This document shows, piece after piece, positions 11,842 to 24,612 of a stretch of 64,000 nt of DNA. A model generated the notes under the pieces. It saw nothing but the letters and a program-made list of their open reading frames with translations. It did no database searches and had not been told where the DNA came from. The DNA comes from Vitis vinifera (lineage: Eukaryota > Streptophyta > Magnoliopsida > Vitales > Vitaceae): the NCBI RefSeq assembly GCF_030704535.1, contig NC_081816.1, positions 9,412,001 to 9,476,000 on the forward strand, in the 5' to 3' direction. The position numbers and the translations under genes were made by a program. Within the stretch, counting starts at the first letter, position 1. Each line of letters starts with the position of its first letter.

Positions 11842-14086
11842 CTAAGACTCATCAACATTGTTAGGTGCCATATTCAAAGAAACTTCATCAACAACTGGCA
11901 TATTCCTAACATGATCAAGAAGCCCTGTGAGTTCTTTATGAACATAATTAAACCTTTCCTTGGAAACCAATGATTCTGTCAGCAGAGTTGCAGCAAGAGA
12001 ATGGAAGGCTTGAGAACACTCATCACTGTTGCTTTGAGTGTTGTGATCATCCATAGTAATTAAGGAACTCTCCTTTCGCCATCTAAGTGGGAAGTATTTA
12101 TCTGGGAGTTGAAAGTAGTTCTTTACAACAAGTAGTCGGAGAGAATGCCGGCATAAAAGCCCTGAATGTTCAAATTCCTTACAGGAACAGTGAATTTGCT
12201 CTTCTTCTGGCATCCAAATCACAAGACATCCCCCATCCACTGTCTTATAGTGACGCACAAGATATGACCCGTTAGCCATTTCTCTTGTTGCGTATTGCAT
12301 AGACAGCACTATTTCATGTTGTAACACATTGAAGGCATAAGGCGTAAGAATACTCTGTGCATGTTCTTCAATAGGCATGCATGTCTTAATATGCATATAT
12401 TGCATGTTTTCTCTGGTCTGATTTGCCCAACTAGCAGCAACACCAACCTACAAGAGTTTCAAAACTGTATTTACATCACAATAATATCAATACAATAAAT
12501 TGAGACATAAAATCTAAGGAACCATCATACCTGCTCAAAGAAAGCTTGCAAACATGTTTGTGCACTCAAGATTCTTTTGAAGAACATGTCCAAAGATTTT
12601 GAGTACTCAGACGTCATCATACGAGCTAGAAAGTAACCTCTAATGCAGGAAAATGGCCAGGATGCTCGATAAGAAAAGAGCAGACCAATATGTTTATCAG
12701 AAACAAGTCCAAACTGAGCAACAAGGTGATGCCACTGATGTTCAAAATCCTCTATGCTCTCCAGACGACACAATATATCAAACTGAGATTTAAAATCCAT
12801 ATACTGTGGTCCAAGTGGCAAAGAAAACCAACTGGATAATTTAGACAGAATATGCCATAAACATATTACATGTTTAGTATTTGGCAATTCACTAGTTATA
12901 GCATCTCTAAGCCCAGAATCTATATCAGTTAGAATTGTTTGTGGACGTCTTCCTCTCATAAACCGAACAAAAGTCTGTCCAGAAGAAGAAAATCATAAGA
13001 AAAATAAATAAATAAAAGACGTACCCAATATCATCACAATGATATGCACCTACAAACCTGTAAAGCCCATGCAAATGACTGAGAAGTTTCGTCTTGCAGC
13101 AAAACACATCCAAAGAAGATTGCCTTGCCATGATTATCTATGCCAAACCACACACCCAAGAGCAATCCATAGGTGATAGAGCGATATGTAGTGTCAAAAG
13201 CAACCACATCACCAAACACTGAATATGCATGAACAGAGTTCCCATATGACCATGCAATATTCTCAACCTTATCATTTGGATCCATAGTAAAATCATAAAC
13301 AAAATCCGGATCCCTCTCTGACAAAGCCTTGCAAGTTTCAAGGAGTTCCAATGTATCATTTTCTCTTTTCTCAGTGAGCAAAGCATCATTTTCTTGAACA
13401 GTTTTCTTACATGTTCGAACAAAATTCCTAACATCCTTCTCTATAAAGGGAAGTTGCCCAGGTTGAACTCCCTTTTCTGTTTCCAACACCCTCACTATCC
13501 GATTCACAGGAAAACCAGCTTTGGAAAGCAAAAGAATGCGTTCCTGATCAGCCTCCTGTATTTTCCGATATGCAGGAAGCAGACGCACTTGGTCATCTTC
13601 CAGCAATTCATGATTATGAACATTACTGAATTGTGAAACATACCATTGAGTAACGCCATCAACAATTTCCTTGGTCAAGTACAGCTTTGCATCACACCCA
13701 CATCGTACTGATTTCCGATCCCTGGGGTGCTCAACATTGGCCTTTTTTCTTGGTTGATTAAACCCAGAACGATAACAAACAAAATCTCTTCGGTAAATAC
13801 CCAAATTTTGGCTTTCAGTTGAGCGTGCTTTTCTTATTGAAAACCCATTCTTCCGAGCAAAGTTGCTGTAGTACTCAAATGCTTCATCATCACTTTTGAA
13901 TATCTGACCCACATATGGAGTGAAGACGACTTCTGATGCTAAAGATGACGATGATGTCTCACTCTTTACCAATTGAGAGTTTGCTGAAGTCTGATCATCT
14001 CCTTCATATTTGATATAGCATTTCCAATCTCCACATGGGCATTGCTGGCGACGAATCCAGATGTTGTTTGATGGCTTCATTGCCAT
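11842..14086 (-). CDS. FRS10: FAR1-related sequence protein (FRS10-like)
   Basis: A member of the FHY3/FAR1 family, transcription factors derived from Mutator-like transposases that act in the nucleus. Exons: 13058-14086, 12531-12974, 11842-12447, all with GT/AG borders and phase 0, giving 692 residues. The N-terminal NNIWIRRQQCPCGDWKCYI block is what I recall of Arabidopsis FRS10 (At5g28530) and fixes the start. The FAR1 DNA-binding zinc-finger region is at about 65-165 (EYYSNFARKNGFSIRKAR ... HNHELL). A MULE transposase-like core follows (VVAFDTTYRSITYGLLLGVWFG; ILTDIDSGLRDAI). The C-terminal SWIM zinc finger is CSCKEFEHSGLLCRH. All domains are intact. The FAR1 family acts in phytochrome A signalling; the specific role of FRS10 is not well defined. 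A 5' UTR intron (about 14158-14817) is possible from GTACGT/CCTAG borders. Confidence 0.93.
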
Positions 14087-16237
14087 TTTCAGGAAAAAAA
14101 AAATCTAAGAAATATCCCAACTTCCAAACCCTTATGCTCAGTTTTTTGGCAGGAAACCTAGGGAAAAAAAAAATAGAAGGTTAGAATCTTAGAAAGCAAA
14201 CCAACCACTCCAATGAATGTACATAAGCTTGGATGAGTAATTTTCAATTTTTGGAAACTAGAACAATCCTTTTATTTTTCTCCCTTTTAGCATCAACCAA
14301 ATGGTGCATAACCGGCTATGAAATCGACATTTGAATTATAGTTTAGGAATTAAGAAACCCAAAGTTGAAATTCAAACCCTACATTCCCAGATAAAAGAAA
14401 AACATTAACTGTTATAACACATTATTCAAATTCAACTGCTTGATCACTGAGAAGGAAAAAAAAATTGATCTTCCAAAAAAAAAAAAAAAACAACCTAAAA
14501 CTTCAAGTCCCAAAATTTCATTTTTCTTTTCTTCCCCACGATTTTCTGAGAATCCCAACTGAAAGGAACTTGAATTGGGCATCACAGAGTAAATTGTTTA
14601 TTCACTGAGCTGGCCACCACGTGTCAACAAAAGGGTCCAAACAAATAACTGAAAAAAAAAAAAAAAAAACCTAAACAAAACAACAAAAACAACCAATTCA
14701 CAACAGAAATTGAAACGTACAATACAAAACCCTAACTTCAACTTGAGATACTAAAAACCAAAAAAATCCAAAAAGAAAAAAAAAATGCGCATAACTAATT
14801 GATGAAAAGCCACGTACCAGTCAAGAACAGTGCAATAAAGCCCATAAACGTTTCTGATTGTTCTGCATCTGACAATGTGGTAATGCACACCACCTGTTTG
14901 TTAGGGATTACAGATTGCAATAAATGAAATAATTTGGGGGAATTCGAAATAAAGAAGCAAACTTTATTGTGAATAACGACAAAACAGAGTGTATTAAGAA
15001 CGATATTAGTGATTAATCACATACCCAGAAGAGAAATGTGCCAAAAATTCAGTAAAAAAAAGAGACCCTATTCACATCCTCTGTTCTTCGAGCTTTGGGT
15101 TCTCCATTGATTCTGTGATAGGGAGTATAGAAAAGTCAATGTGGGCTGTTTTTAGATTTTGGCCCTTGTGGGCTTAATGTAGAAAGGCCCACTATAGGTG
15201 GGCTGGGCTCAATTGAACCTTCTTATGTTACGAGTGTGATGACAGCATTTTGAATTTTTTTGCCCTTTTCCTAGTTGAAGATATTTATAGAATATTTATT
15301 TGTAATTAAAACATTTTAAATAGGTTTGAGACATAAAGACATGGTCTCTTTTGAATGCTTTTTTGTGGGTTGGTAAACGGTTTGGTATACCAACTTAATA
15401 ATTTAATTTAAATCATTAAAATAAATTAAATATATTTGATAAAATAACCTAATGATATGAATTAAAATAAAAAATAATTTTAAGTAATAAGTGAAACTAA
15501 TTAATTTATGTTTAAGTTTACATTTATTTTACCATTTAACCCTCATTTGTTTTAATTACATTTACAATATCTTTTACTACTTCACAACGTTCTTTGTTAC
15601 TTAACTTTCTTTACCCTAATTATAATTTATGAGGATGAATATATCAATTTGATAATTTAAATAAATTTGAAAGTTAATTTTATCAAACTAATTTAATATT
15701 TAAAGTAAAATTAAGTAATAAGTTTTAAGTTAACAACTTAAATATAATTTAATTTAAAGTTAACTTAAATCATCAAATAATAATTATTAAGTTTTACCAA
15801 ACATTTTCAACTTAATAATTTAAAATGACTTAATAACTTAATTTAAGTCATTAAGTCAATTAAGTATATTTGGTAAAACAATTTAATGATATGACTTAAA
15901 ATCAAAAATAATTTTAAGTAATAAGTAAAAATAATTCATTTATTCATAAGTTAATATTTTCATTTTATTTTAATTTATTTATAAGTTCATATCTTCATTT
16001 TACCTTTTTACCCCTATTTGTCCTAATTACTTTCACCATATCTTTTCTCACTCCACGACCTCCATCATTACTCCACCTTTACCCCCTATAGGAGGAAAAT
16101 TATAAAATCATGGCTAGTCCCCTCTCATAATCTGCTTCAACCCATATGAAATAATGTTGAGTATATTCCATCAGTGTCTCCCAAATGACGAGTTAAGCTT
16201 TTACATACCTAGCTCTACAAAAATGGCACCAAGTTGA
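14087..16237. other. 5' flank of FRS10-like gene, then AT-rich repeat DNA
   Basis: 14087-15100 probably holds the 5' leader and promoter of the minus-strand FRS10-like gene, with several A-homopolymers and one G-box (CACGTG, 14618-14623). From about 15300 the sequence is very AT-rich and contains the inverted/direct repeat element described at 15380-16115. No gene is recognised. Confidence 0.5.
15380..16115. repeat. AT-rich MITE-like element plus second partial copy
   Basis: The left end reads GTTTGGTATACCAACTTAATAATT. The sequence around 15770-15802 ends in TTATTAAGTTTTACCAAAC, its imperfect reverse complement, defining an element of about 420 bp. A related direct copy starts near 15810 and repeats the order CTTAATAATTTAA, TAATGATATGA, AAAAATAATTTTAAGTAATAAG and TTTAC...CCC...TTTGT at an offset of about 430 bp, but without an obvious right terminal repeat. 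No target-site duplication could be fixed. Likely a non-autonomous DNA element; the family is not assigned. Confidence 0.5.
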
Positions 16238-19200
16238 TTACCAGTAATCCCCACATGAACATTTGCCATCTTCAAAATGATGAAATCTGTTTGAATCTCG
16301 TAGGACTATTTGTCGACCGACAATCTTTGAAATGTATCCAAAGGCAGAGTGACAGTCACCACAAACCCGGAGATTTTTCATTATCCTTATAGGCAATGCT
16401 GATTGGCGGGTGAGGACAAAGGCAACTGCAATTTTCTCACTGTGGTAGCTCAGGAGTTCTTCCTTGTTCTCCAGCTCCAGATCAAACAGTGCATATTTTG
16501 TCTGCGGAATGTACCCTGCATCCCTCATTTTTCTGTTCAGTTCCCGGAGTTTGTCATATATCAAGTCTTTTTCAGGGTGTAATTTGTCTCCAGCTACAAA
16601 AACATGAACTCCATCCTTCATGGTGACCCAACTGCAGCCCGCTTCCTTCTTCACTGCCGCCTCCTTCATTGCCGTCCGAGCCTTTGCAACGTCTTCCCAC
16701 TTCTCTCCAGAGGCATACATGTTAGCAAGAAGCACATAGTTCACAGCATTTTGAGGTTCCAACTCCAAAAGCATTTCAGCAGCCCTCCTACCCAGCTCTG
16801 TGTTGCGACCATTTGCTCGACAGCAAGCCCCAAGAACTGTCCTCCAAATGAGAACATTAGGCTTCATTGGCATGCTATTGATGAAGTCCCCTACCTCATC
16901 GAGTTTGCCCGCCCGCCCAAGAAGATCCACCATACATGAAAAGTGCTCCACCCGAGGAGACAACCTGTATACCTCACTCATAGATTTGAAATGCTCAAAC
17001 CCTTCTTCTACAAACCCCACATGGCTACAAGCTGATAAGACCCCAACAAAGGTGACATGATCGGGTGGTTGACCATCTAGCATCATTCGTGTAAAAAGCT
17101 TTAAAGCTTTCTCCCCATGCCCGTGTCGTGCATATCCTGATATCATTGAATTCCATGAATATACATTCCTCAGGGGCATCAACTCAAAGAATCTTGAAGC
17201 ATAGTCTATTCTTCCGCATTTGGAGTACATGTCTACAAGTGCACTCCCAACTACAACATCAGATTCCAAACAAGCTCTAATCCCACATGCGTGAACTTCC
17301 ATGCCACGCTCCAATGTTGCAACTGAGGCACATGCACTAAGAATGGTGGCAAAGGTGAAGCTATCTAATCTCTGACCCTTCTGCATCATAAACCAGACCA
17401 AATCCATTGCCTTGTGCAGGAGTTCATTATGTATGTATCCAGAAATCATGGAATTCCAACTCACTTCATCCCTTGTCTCAGACATTCTAGCAAAAATTTT
17501 CTCACACTCGTTCATCTCTCCACACTTCCCATAGCAAGAGAGAAGGGCGTTCCCAATAGCAGTGTCATCAGAAAGACAGTATTTTAGCACCAGAGCATGA
17601 ATCTGATGGCTTACTTCATGAAGTGAAAGAGATGACACAGCTGAAAGAATGTTTATAAAGGTTACTCTACTAAGACCCCATCCGCCTCGCATCATTTGCA
17701 AGAAATATTTCACAGCTTGGGAAACTGATGCCTCTGAATCGGATAATGCCCCAATAACAGAATTCCATGAAACTTGATCATACTCTGGCATCAAGGAAAA
17801 CACTTTTAGGCATTCAGTGAAACATCCAGTCTCTGCATATAATGCAAGAAGGGCATTTGAGACTGAAACATCTGTATCAAGTCCTAATTTAAGCCCATCA
17901 CAATGTATTTGTTCCCCCAACATGATCCAACCCAAACTTGCACAAGAGCTCAAAGTGCTTATCAATGTGAAATTTGAAGGCATCGATCCAGTTCTCCTCA
18001 TTCTATGGAAACTCTCAGCTGCATCTTCAGAACATTCATTCTGGTCAAGACCAGAGATTAGGGAGTTCCAAGAGACTGAATCTTTCTCAACCATGAGTTC
18101 AAAAACGGAGCAAGCATCAGCAATGGCTCCAGATTTGGCATACATATTGACTAGCCCATTTCCAATTGCAACCTTATTGTCATTTAATCCAGTTCGGATT
18201 ACATGTGCATGAACTTCTCTACCCTTTCTTCTTCCTTCTTCCAACACAGAAAATTCGGAAAAAGCGCTTAAAAGGACCACATAAGAATCAGAGTTTATTC
18301 CAACCAAGTCCTTCATCTCATGGAATACCTTAGCTGCTGCTTCTCCTTGCTTCTGCTTTACCAATCCAACCATCAGCCCATTCATGGAAACCACATTCCT
18401 CACACCCATCTGCTCAAAAATATTCTTGGCATCGTCTGTTAACCCAAACCTCGCAAAACCACTAACCAAAGCACTACTTACATACAAATCTTGTAAGAAT
18501 CCTGATTTCTCAACCCTGGCAAGCATCTGCTCAAGCACACACAAACCAAAATCAACAGAAGAGCAGGCTGTGGTTATTAAGCTCCCAAAAGTATACTCAT
18601 TGGGTTTAAAACTGAATCCTAAGCCTTCCTTTTGCATGCTTGAGAAAAGGTCATATGCAGAAACAGCATCTCCTCTACGAGAATAAACAGAAATGATTGA
18701 ATTCCATGATATTGAATTCCTAATTCCTATCCCATCAAAAACAGAACGAGCGTCATTGGCAGAATCTAAACAACTTCCATACATGGAAATCAGCACATTA
18801 CAAACAACCACATCGGATCCATACCGTGTTTTCGAAATTAAACCATGAATTTGCACCCCAAGTTTGCACCCACTTGGCCCAGACTCCTGGCACGCCCGTA
18901 GAGCACTACCAAAAGCATAATGATTTGGAATAAATCCTGCTCTAACCATGTCCCGAAAACGAGCACACGCCTCATCAGGCTTGCCATTCTGAGTATAACC
19001 CGAAATCAAGCAAGCCCACGTAACCAAATTCCTATTTGACATTTCATCAAACAACTTCTGTGCTGAACCCAGATCGCCAATTCTGACATATATATTAATA
19101 AGGGTGTTGGATAGGAACAAATTGCCCACAAACCCATATTTGATACTTTGCAAATGAAGCTCTCTAGCCTCTTCAGAGCAGCAAGAACCTTGATATCGGT

Positions 19201-19435
19201 TAATCAGGGACTCAAACGTTTCAGAACTCGAAAACAGTGTGGTGTTGCAATGGGAAGTAGATGTCTTGTAATGATCAACCAAGTCTTGCAATGATTTGGT
19301 ACATTGATTGGGGTTAAGGGGTTTGAAAAGAAGAGATTTGAGTGGTGGAAAAGGTGAAGCAGTGAATGTAGTAAAAGTAGGAGTTGAATTGTAGGAGATT
19401 CTCCTCGATTTGCATGAGTGGAAGCCGCGAAACAT
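16238..19435 (-). CDS. PLS-class PPR protein with DYW domain (RNA-editing factor)
   Basis: Intronless; 1065 residues from the ATG at 19435. The frame stays open to an ATG at 19519, but the MFRGFHSCKSRR start gives a typical Ser/Arg-rich organelle presequence and is preferred. Many PPR repeats fill the central part (pattern VVxNxLIxMYxKxGxxxxAxxVFxxM). The tail has E/E+ motifs and a complete DYW cytidine-deaminase-like domain: GCSWV, the H-S-E zinc/catalytic signature near 1026-1028 (in numbering from the upstream ATG), CGDCH near 1053 and terminal CSCGDYW. Such proteins bind organelle RNA and specify C-to-U editing. It resembles what I remember of Arabidopsis At5g09950 (MEF7, mitochondrial), but orthology and target sites cannot be proven here. 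All key DYW residues are present. Confidence 0.92.
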   Translation of the reverse strand: MFRGFHSCKSRRISYNSTPTFTTFTASPFPPLKSLLFKPLNPNQCTKSLQDLVDHYKTSTSHCNTTLFSSSETFESLINRYQGSCCSEEARELHLQSIKYGFVGNLFLSNTLINIYVRIGDLGSAQKLFDEMSNRNLVTWACLISGYTQNGKPDEACARFRDMVRAGFIPNHYAFGSALRACQESGPSGCKLGVQIHGLISKTRYGSDVVVCNVLISMYGSCLDSANDARSVFDGIGIRNSISWNSIISVYSRRGDAVSAYDLFSSMQKEGLGFSFKPNEYTFGSLITTACSSVDFGLCVLEQMLARVEKSGFLQDLYVSSALVSGFARFGLTDDAKNIFEQMGVRNVVSMNGLMVGLVKQKQGEAAAKVFHEMKDLVGINSDSYVVLLSAFSEFSVLEEGRRKGREVHAHVIRTGLNDNKVAIGNGLVNMYAKSGAIADACSVFELMVEKDSVSWNSLISGLDQNECSEDAAESFHRMRRTGSMPSNFTLISTLSSCASLGWIMLGEQIHCDGLKLGLDTDVSVSNALLALYAETGCFTECLKVFSLMPEYDQVSWNSVIGALSDSEASVSQAVKYFLQMMRGGWGLSRVTFINILSAVSSLSLHEVSHQIHALVLKYCLSDDTAIGNALLSCYGKCGEMNECEKIFARMSETRDEVSWNSMISGYIHNELLHKAMDLVWFMMQKGQRLDSFTFATILSACASVATLERGMEVHACGIRACLESDVVVGSALVDMYSKCGRIDYASRFFELMPLRNVYSWNSMISGYARHGHGEKALKLFTRMMLDGQPPDHVTFVGVLSACSHVGFVEEGFEHFKSMSEVYRLSPRVEHFSCMVDLLGRAGKLDEVGDFINSMPMKPNVLIWRTVLGACCRANGRNTELGRRAAEMLLELEPQNAVNYVLLANMYASGEKWEDVAKARTAMKEAAVKKEAGCSWVTMKDGVHVFVAGDKLHPEKDLIYDKLRELNRKMRDAGYIPQTKYALFDLELENKEELLSYHSEKIAVAFVLTRQSALPIRIMKNLRVCGDCHSAFGYISKIVGRQIVLRDSNRFHHFEDGKCSCGDYW

Positions 19436-19767
19436 GTTCAGAGAAAAAAAGGACCGTGTGGCCCATTGTTTTCCCTCCTTGACACTTTCAAATTGAATCT
19501 TTGTTAGGTATAAGAGCATAAGGTATCTAGAGAGTATGTTTGGATCTCAAGGGGAAAAAACCAGTGGAAAGGAGGAGAAAAAGAAAATAAAACTAAATGA
19601 TGTATTAATTTATCCTGCTTAATTATGATTAAAAGAGTAAGAAAAGAAAAAAGAGAAGAAAATGTTATAGAATTCTTGCTTATAAGACTTCTATCTTATT
19701 TGTTTGTTCATGAAAAAAATTAAATTATTGAGAAATATATTTATTAAAGATTTTTCCTACTTTTATC

Positions 19768-22700
19768 ACAATGTTTTTAGAATCGGACCAGTTATTGAAC
19801 CGAAAAAGTTACCAACGATCGAACTAATGACGTCATAAATATATATTTTATTATTTTATATATTATTAAAAATTAAAAATTTAATAAATTTTATCTAAAT
19901 TTTGACAGCATCTACTTTTTTAGTTGAGTTTTTTCACAAATTTTTTTACCTATAAAAGTTATCAATCATCATATATGATATCTATAATACAATATAAGAT
20001 GTTATACATTTATAATGTCGATAAACCCAATATTTATTAAATAATCAAACCATTGCTATCCTATAATAACCAAATTATCAAAGAGTTGTTAACTTAATAC
20101 ATTGTCCATAATAGATAATACAAATGTCAACCACAACACTTAAATAGTTACTCAAAATATAACATGTCAATGTTTGGATATTCATGAAGATTTTTGCATA
20201 CTAATAAATATAAAATTCATGTCTTCATTCAATTTGGAAATTAGAATATGGAGATTGAAAATGAGCATCCGGAAAACCAAAGTTCTCCACATCAAGCCCT
20301 TCTATAGCCACACCACCACCATCCTCATTATCTACAAAAATATTGAATATATATCAACAAGAAATCATTTTTGAAGAAAAAAAAATATAATTATTGAACT
20401 TTTATAAGTTTAAATATTCTACTAACCAATATGAGAACTTGAACCTTCCACTTCATTTATTTGAATTGACCCTTCTTTATATAGAAAATTTTCCAATTCT
20501 TCAACATCTAGCTCTACTGTCTGATCCTCATCAACTATCCAAAAATTGGTCTCATCAATGCATGCATAGTCAATGGGATCATAGATTCTTTTCTTGTTAT
20601 AAAACCTAAAAAAGAAACACATATAATTATTCATAATTGTGAATAAAAGAATTTAAATTCAAAACAACTAAGAAAACATTTATATCGATTTTTTAGCCAC
20701 AAATTGTAATGAATGTATACAAGATCATTAAGCCTTTGATGTTCCAATCTATTCCTTCTTTTGGTATGTATACGTTCGAAGACACTTCAATTCCTCTCAC
20801 ATCTAGAAGACGATGCAGTTTGACTTAATATTTGAATGGCCAACTTTTGCAAATGTGGTGCGCTGTAACCATGTAGCCTCCACCATTCATCTAATTACCA
20901 TTTCACATTAAAAATAAGAAAAAAAAAACATTAGCAAGTTTAAAATATTAAATAGTAAGTAGGTAACTAATGAAAAAGAACAATGGCACTAATAAATGAA
21001 AATAATCTTTTACCCAATTGAAGTACTTCACGTGAAGAATAAGCAAAGTCTCTTCCAAAACTTCCCAATCGATCACAAAACAATTTCATTTCATTCATTG
21101 TATCAAGCTTGCCTTTCAAAACTTTCTGATCAATAACATCCATGGCACCTCCAATAACAATTGGCTTAGTACAAAAGTTTTGCTGATCATTTTGGAAACA
21201 TGGATTCAACTAATAAGCTATTGAATGAATACTTTTATTTAGTTGATCCCAACATTGCTTTATGATCTCTATATAAGGCTTGTGTAGTTAAACAATTTCT
21301 TGATGCCCAAATGAACCCTATACATGCTTTCATACACATATCCCATCGAATGCCTCTCATCACAATCAACAATACGCAATAAGAGCATTAGTGGAGACAT
21401 AAGATTCACAACAATCAAACAATCATTCCAAAATATATTATCCAAGATGATGAAAACTACAACTTTGCTTTTATTATCCTTTGAATATCTACAGTCCACA
21501 AAGAACTTGCTAGTCACCAAAGCTTGCAAGTCATGTTTATGATCATGAAGACTCTTGAGTGCAATGAATGTAATAGTAAAGCGAGTTGCACCAGGTCGGA
21601 GAATCTCCCTCCATCCGTCTATTTTTCTCAACCAACTTAACAAAGCAACATGATTATGCACAAAAATGCTCACCTTTGATGCACGTCTTACAAGTTCAGC
21701 AACATGGTCCATCTTACTAATATCCTTAAAGATCAAATTAAGACAATGAGCTGCACAAGGTGACCAATTAATGTGTTTATGCTTCTGAGAAATCAATCTC
21801 CCTGTGGCCACATAATTTGTTGCATTATTAGTCACTATATGAACTAAATTGAGTGGACCCACCCATTCAATCACCTCATCAAATATCATAAACAAATTAG
21901 TTGCATCTTTGACAATGTCTGAAGCATCGACAGATTTCACAAACGATATTTCTTCAGGATAATACAAAAGGAAGTTGATGAATGTTTTTTGTCTATTATC
22001 TATCCAACCATCATCCATTATTGTACACCCAACTTTTGCCCAGATTGCACGATAAGAGTCCACAAGTAACTGAACTTCCTTCTTGGCATCTTTTAAAAGA
22101 TTAACCCACAACTAATGGTAATTTGGACCCTTATATCTAGGACCAATTGCAGATATAGCATCCAACATTGGTTTGAAGTAGAAGAAATTAACAACATTAG
22201 TAGAAATGCATGCATCATAAAAGAATCTCCCAACCGCCATATTTGCTCTCCAAATAGCTTCTTTCCCAGCTAATACATTCCTCATGGAAGGTTGAACTCC
22301 TTGAGTATTTCTTGGTATAAAATACTTATCCACTGTTGATTTTTTTCTTTTTCCACTACTAGCTGCCATAGGACTTTGCATTTCTTGAACCTCTTCTTTA
22401 CCTTCTGCCATATCCCCTTCAAATTGTGACATATTAGGACCATAAGGATTTCTATATTCATATGCTTATTGGGTTGCTTTCTTGGAATTCACAAACTCTT
22501 GCAAAGAATTTTCCATTCGAAATCTGACATCAGGAGGAACCGATTTACATGGACCAATATCTCCTTTCACTTCAGCAAGATGTTGTTTCATTCTATGAAT
22601 ACCCCCACCTTTTGCAATCTTTTTACAATACAAACAAATGAGAGTTTTCCTTCCATTTGCACATCTTTCTTCAAAAATATGCTCCTATGTAGGGTTGGTC

Positions 22701-23826
22701 TTACTTCTAGTTATTTGTGAATTGGTAGTTGAATCTTGGCCAGAGGATGGAGTCAAGTTTGATTCCATTTTTTATTTCTCTATCAAATTAGAAACAAAAA
22801 TCTCACATTAATCTAGAGAATGAAAGTTATCAACAATTTAATGATTTATAATCAAGTCATCAACAATTTATAAAAATCACATATTAATTTAAAGAATAAA
22901 AGTCATCAACAATTGAAAAAATTAGAAATTTACTTTCAAACCAAACATTTATCTAAAATTTATAATTATTAAATATTATAAAATGTAATTCTTGAAATTC
23001 ATAATATAATTATTAAATATTATGAGATTTAGATAAGAACAAAAAATCTGAATAGTTGAATATGTATAATGAGATCTAGATAGTTAAACAAGATACAAAT
23101 GAATGAAACTAAAGTATATAGGTTGATGCAAACTGTGAGACTTAAAATTATATATGTGACATCACTTGGTCGATGGTGTCTTTAAATAGATATCGAAAAA
23201 GTATATTTCTGTAACGTAACCAGATGCAAACCTCCATTCTACATTCAACTCTATTGGAGGTATGAGATTCAATAATAGTATCGGTCACCAACCATATGCA
23301 ACATCATTCTCGACTTTTTTATGACATGAATCAACATGTAAATTGTTTCCCACACCAACCAAATGCAACATCATGCCTGACTTTTTGCAGTTGGGGTTCT
23401 AGCGGCAAGGGGTGGCTTATCGGCTTGCAATGGCACAACAGGGAAGAGGCAACTCAGGCGACAGTGATCTTGCAACGGTCGGTGGAAGGAGATTTTGCAC
23501 AGTGAAACGGTAGGCGGTGGGAGCTTGTTGCAGCGCGTTGAGGGCGGGCAACAACTGCGGTTTGGAGAGGGAGGGTTTGGAGAAGGAGGTTTTATATCCT
23601 CCAAAACAACATCGTTTTGATGCTGACAATAAATAAATAAATATATTGAATCAAACTGGACGATTCAGAATGAACCGACCGGTTTATCTGATTCACCGGT
23701 CGGACTGTCGGTTCAGTTGGTCCGATTCTATTTCAACCTATTTTCGGTCTAATTGATCGGATAAGACCGGAACAGTGACCGACCGCCAATTGGATCGATC
23801 GATTCGATCCGATTTTTAAAACCATG
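19768..23826 (-). mobile_element. hAT-superfamily DNA transposon, degenerate
   Basis: About 4.06 kb. It is flanked by the 8-bp direct repeat CTTTTATC (19760-19767 and 23827-23834), the duplication length expected of hAT elements. The ends are short imperfect inverted repeats: left (A)CAATGTTTTTAGAATCGG, right GATTTTTAAAACCATG (reverse complement CATGGTTTTAAAAATC). Subterminal regions are rich in short CCGRT/GATCG motifs, as in transposase-binding zones. A damaged transposase lies on the minus strand. The last 300 bp on the right are GC-rich compared with the AT-rich interior. Confidence 0.85.
20700..22735 (-). pseudogene. hAT transposase remnant (BED, DUF659, hATC)
   Basis: Read on the minus strand from right to left. 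A BED-type zinc finger region (about 22460-22735) has LICLYCKKIAKGGGIHRMKQH followed by an in-frame stop. Next are a linker (MSQFEGD..., 22112-22432) and the DUF659/RNase-H-like catalytic region (21269-22111) with DDGW, NNATNY and CAAHCLNLI motifs. A hATC dimerisation stretch follows near 20750-20890 (DEWWRLHG, then SSRCERN). In the last motif the conserved Trp after ERN is a TGA stop. Further stops lie before the BED finger and between BED and linker. No intact transposase can be made, although introns cannot be fully excluded for one gap. Confidence 0.85.
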
Positions 23827-23834
23827 CTTTTATC

Positions 23835-24607
23835 TAAGGATAAGTAGAAAAAAATTTATTATTTTTCCTTTTTTCTGGCTAGTTTTTCACCACATCCAAA
23901 CATAAAATATAAGTGAATAAATAAAAACACACACCCTTTCTCTTAAAATAATATTTTAGAACTAAACATAGAGTACCAAACATCTTTACGACGAACACAC
24001 ATTTAACATCATATATGATGGCTTATAAGTGAGCTAATTCTGCACATTTTTGGATTAAAATTAGCTCTGAAAATAAAACAAATAATATTTATATGAGAGG
24101 AAGAGGTTATTATAAATGTTATTATAGTTGATATTCAATTCTAATATGGTATTCAATCTATTTAGGCTCATAAAGGATGTCGATTTGTATAACTTTGTAA
24201 TTTTCTAAGACATAATAAGAATGTTGTGTCTATATGAGAGATGACTGTAATATGTCCTTTTAAATTTTTAGATGTGTTTTAAAACTATAAAAGTTCATCA
24301 AGTTTAGAACAAACAAAATATACATGAAAAAAAGTAGACGTTGTGTTTGCATATGATGATAATTGTACTGTTTCACATCGATTAAAGAAGTTTTTAACGC
24401 TATATCATGTAAATGTTCTAGTATTTTAAAGCCAAGAGTCAATTATCTTACAACAAGTATCTATCTAATTCCATAATTTTGTAGGATGAAAGGGGGACTC
24501 TTCTATCTAATTTCATAATTTTGTAGGATGAAATGAGGACATTGAACTTGTATGAAAGAATTAGATAAAAAAAGAAAAAATTATAAAATATTACCCACCT
24601 CACTAGC
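23835..24607. other. AT-rich spacer between hAT and solo LTR
   Basis: No gene or further repeat recognised. A short duplicated phrase (TCTATCTAATT.CATAATTTTGTAGGATGAAA) occurs twice at about 24460-24535. Confidence 0.4.
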
Positions 24608-24612
24608 CATTA

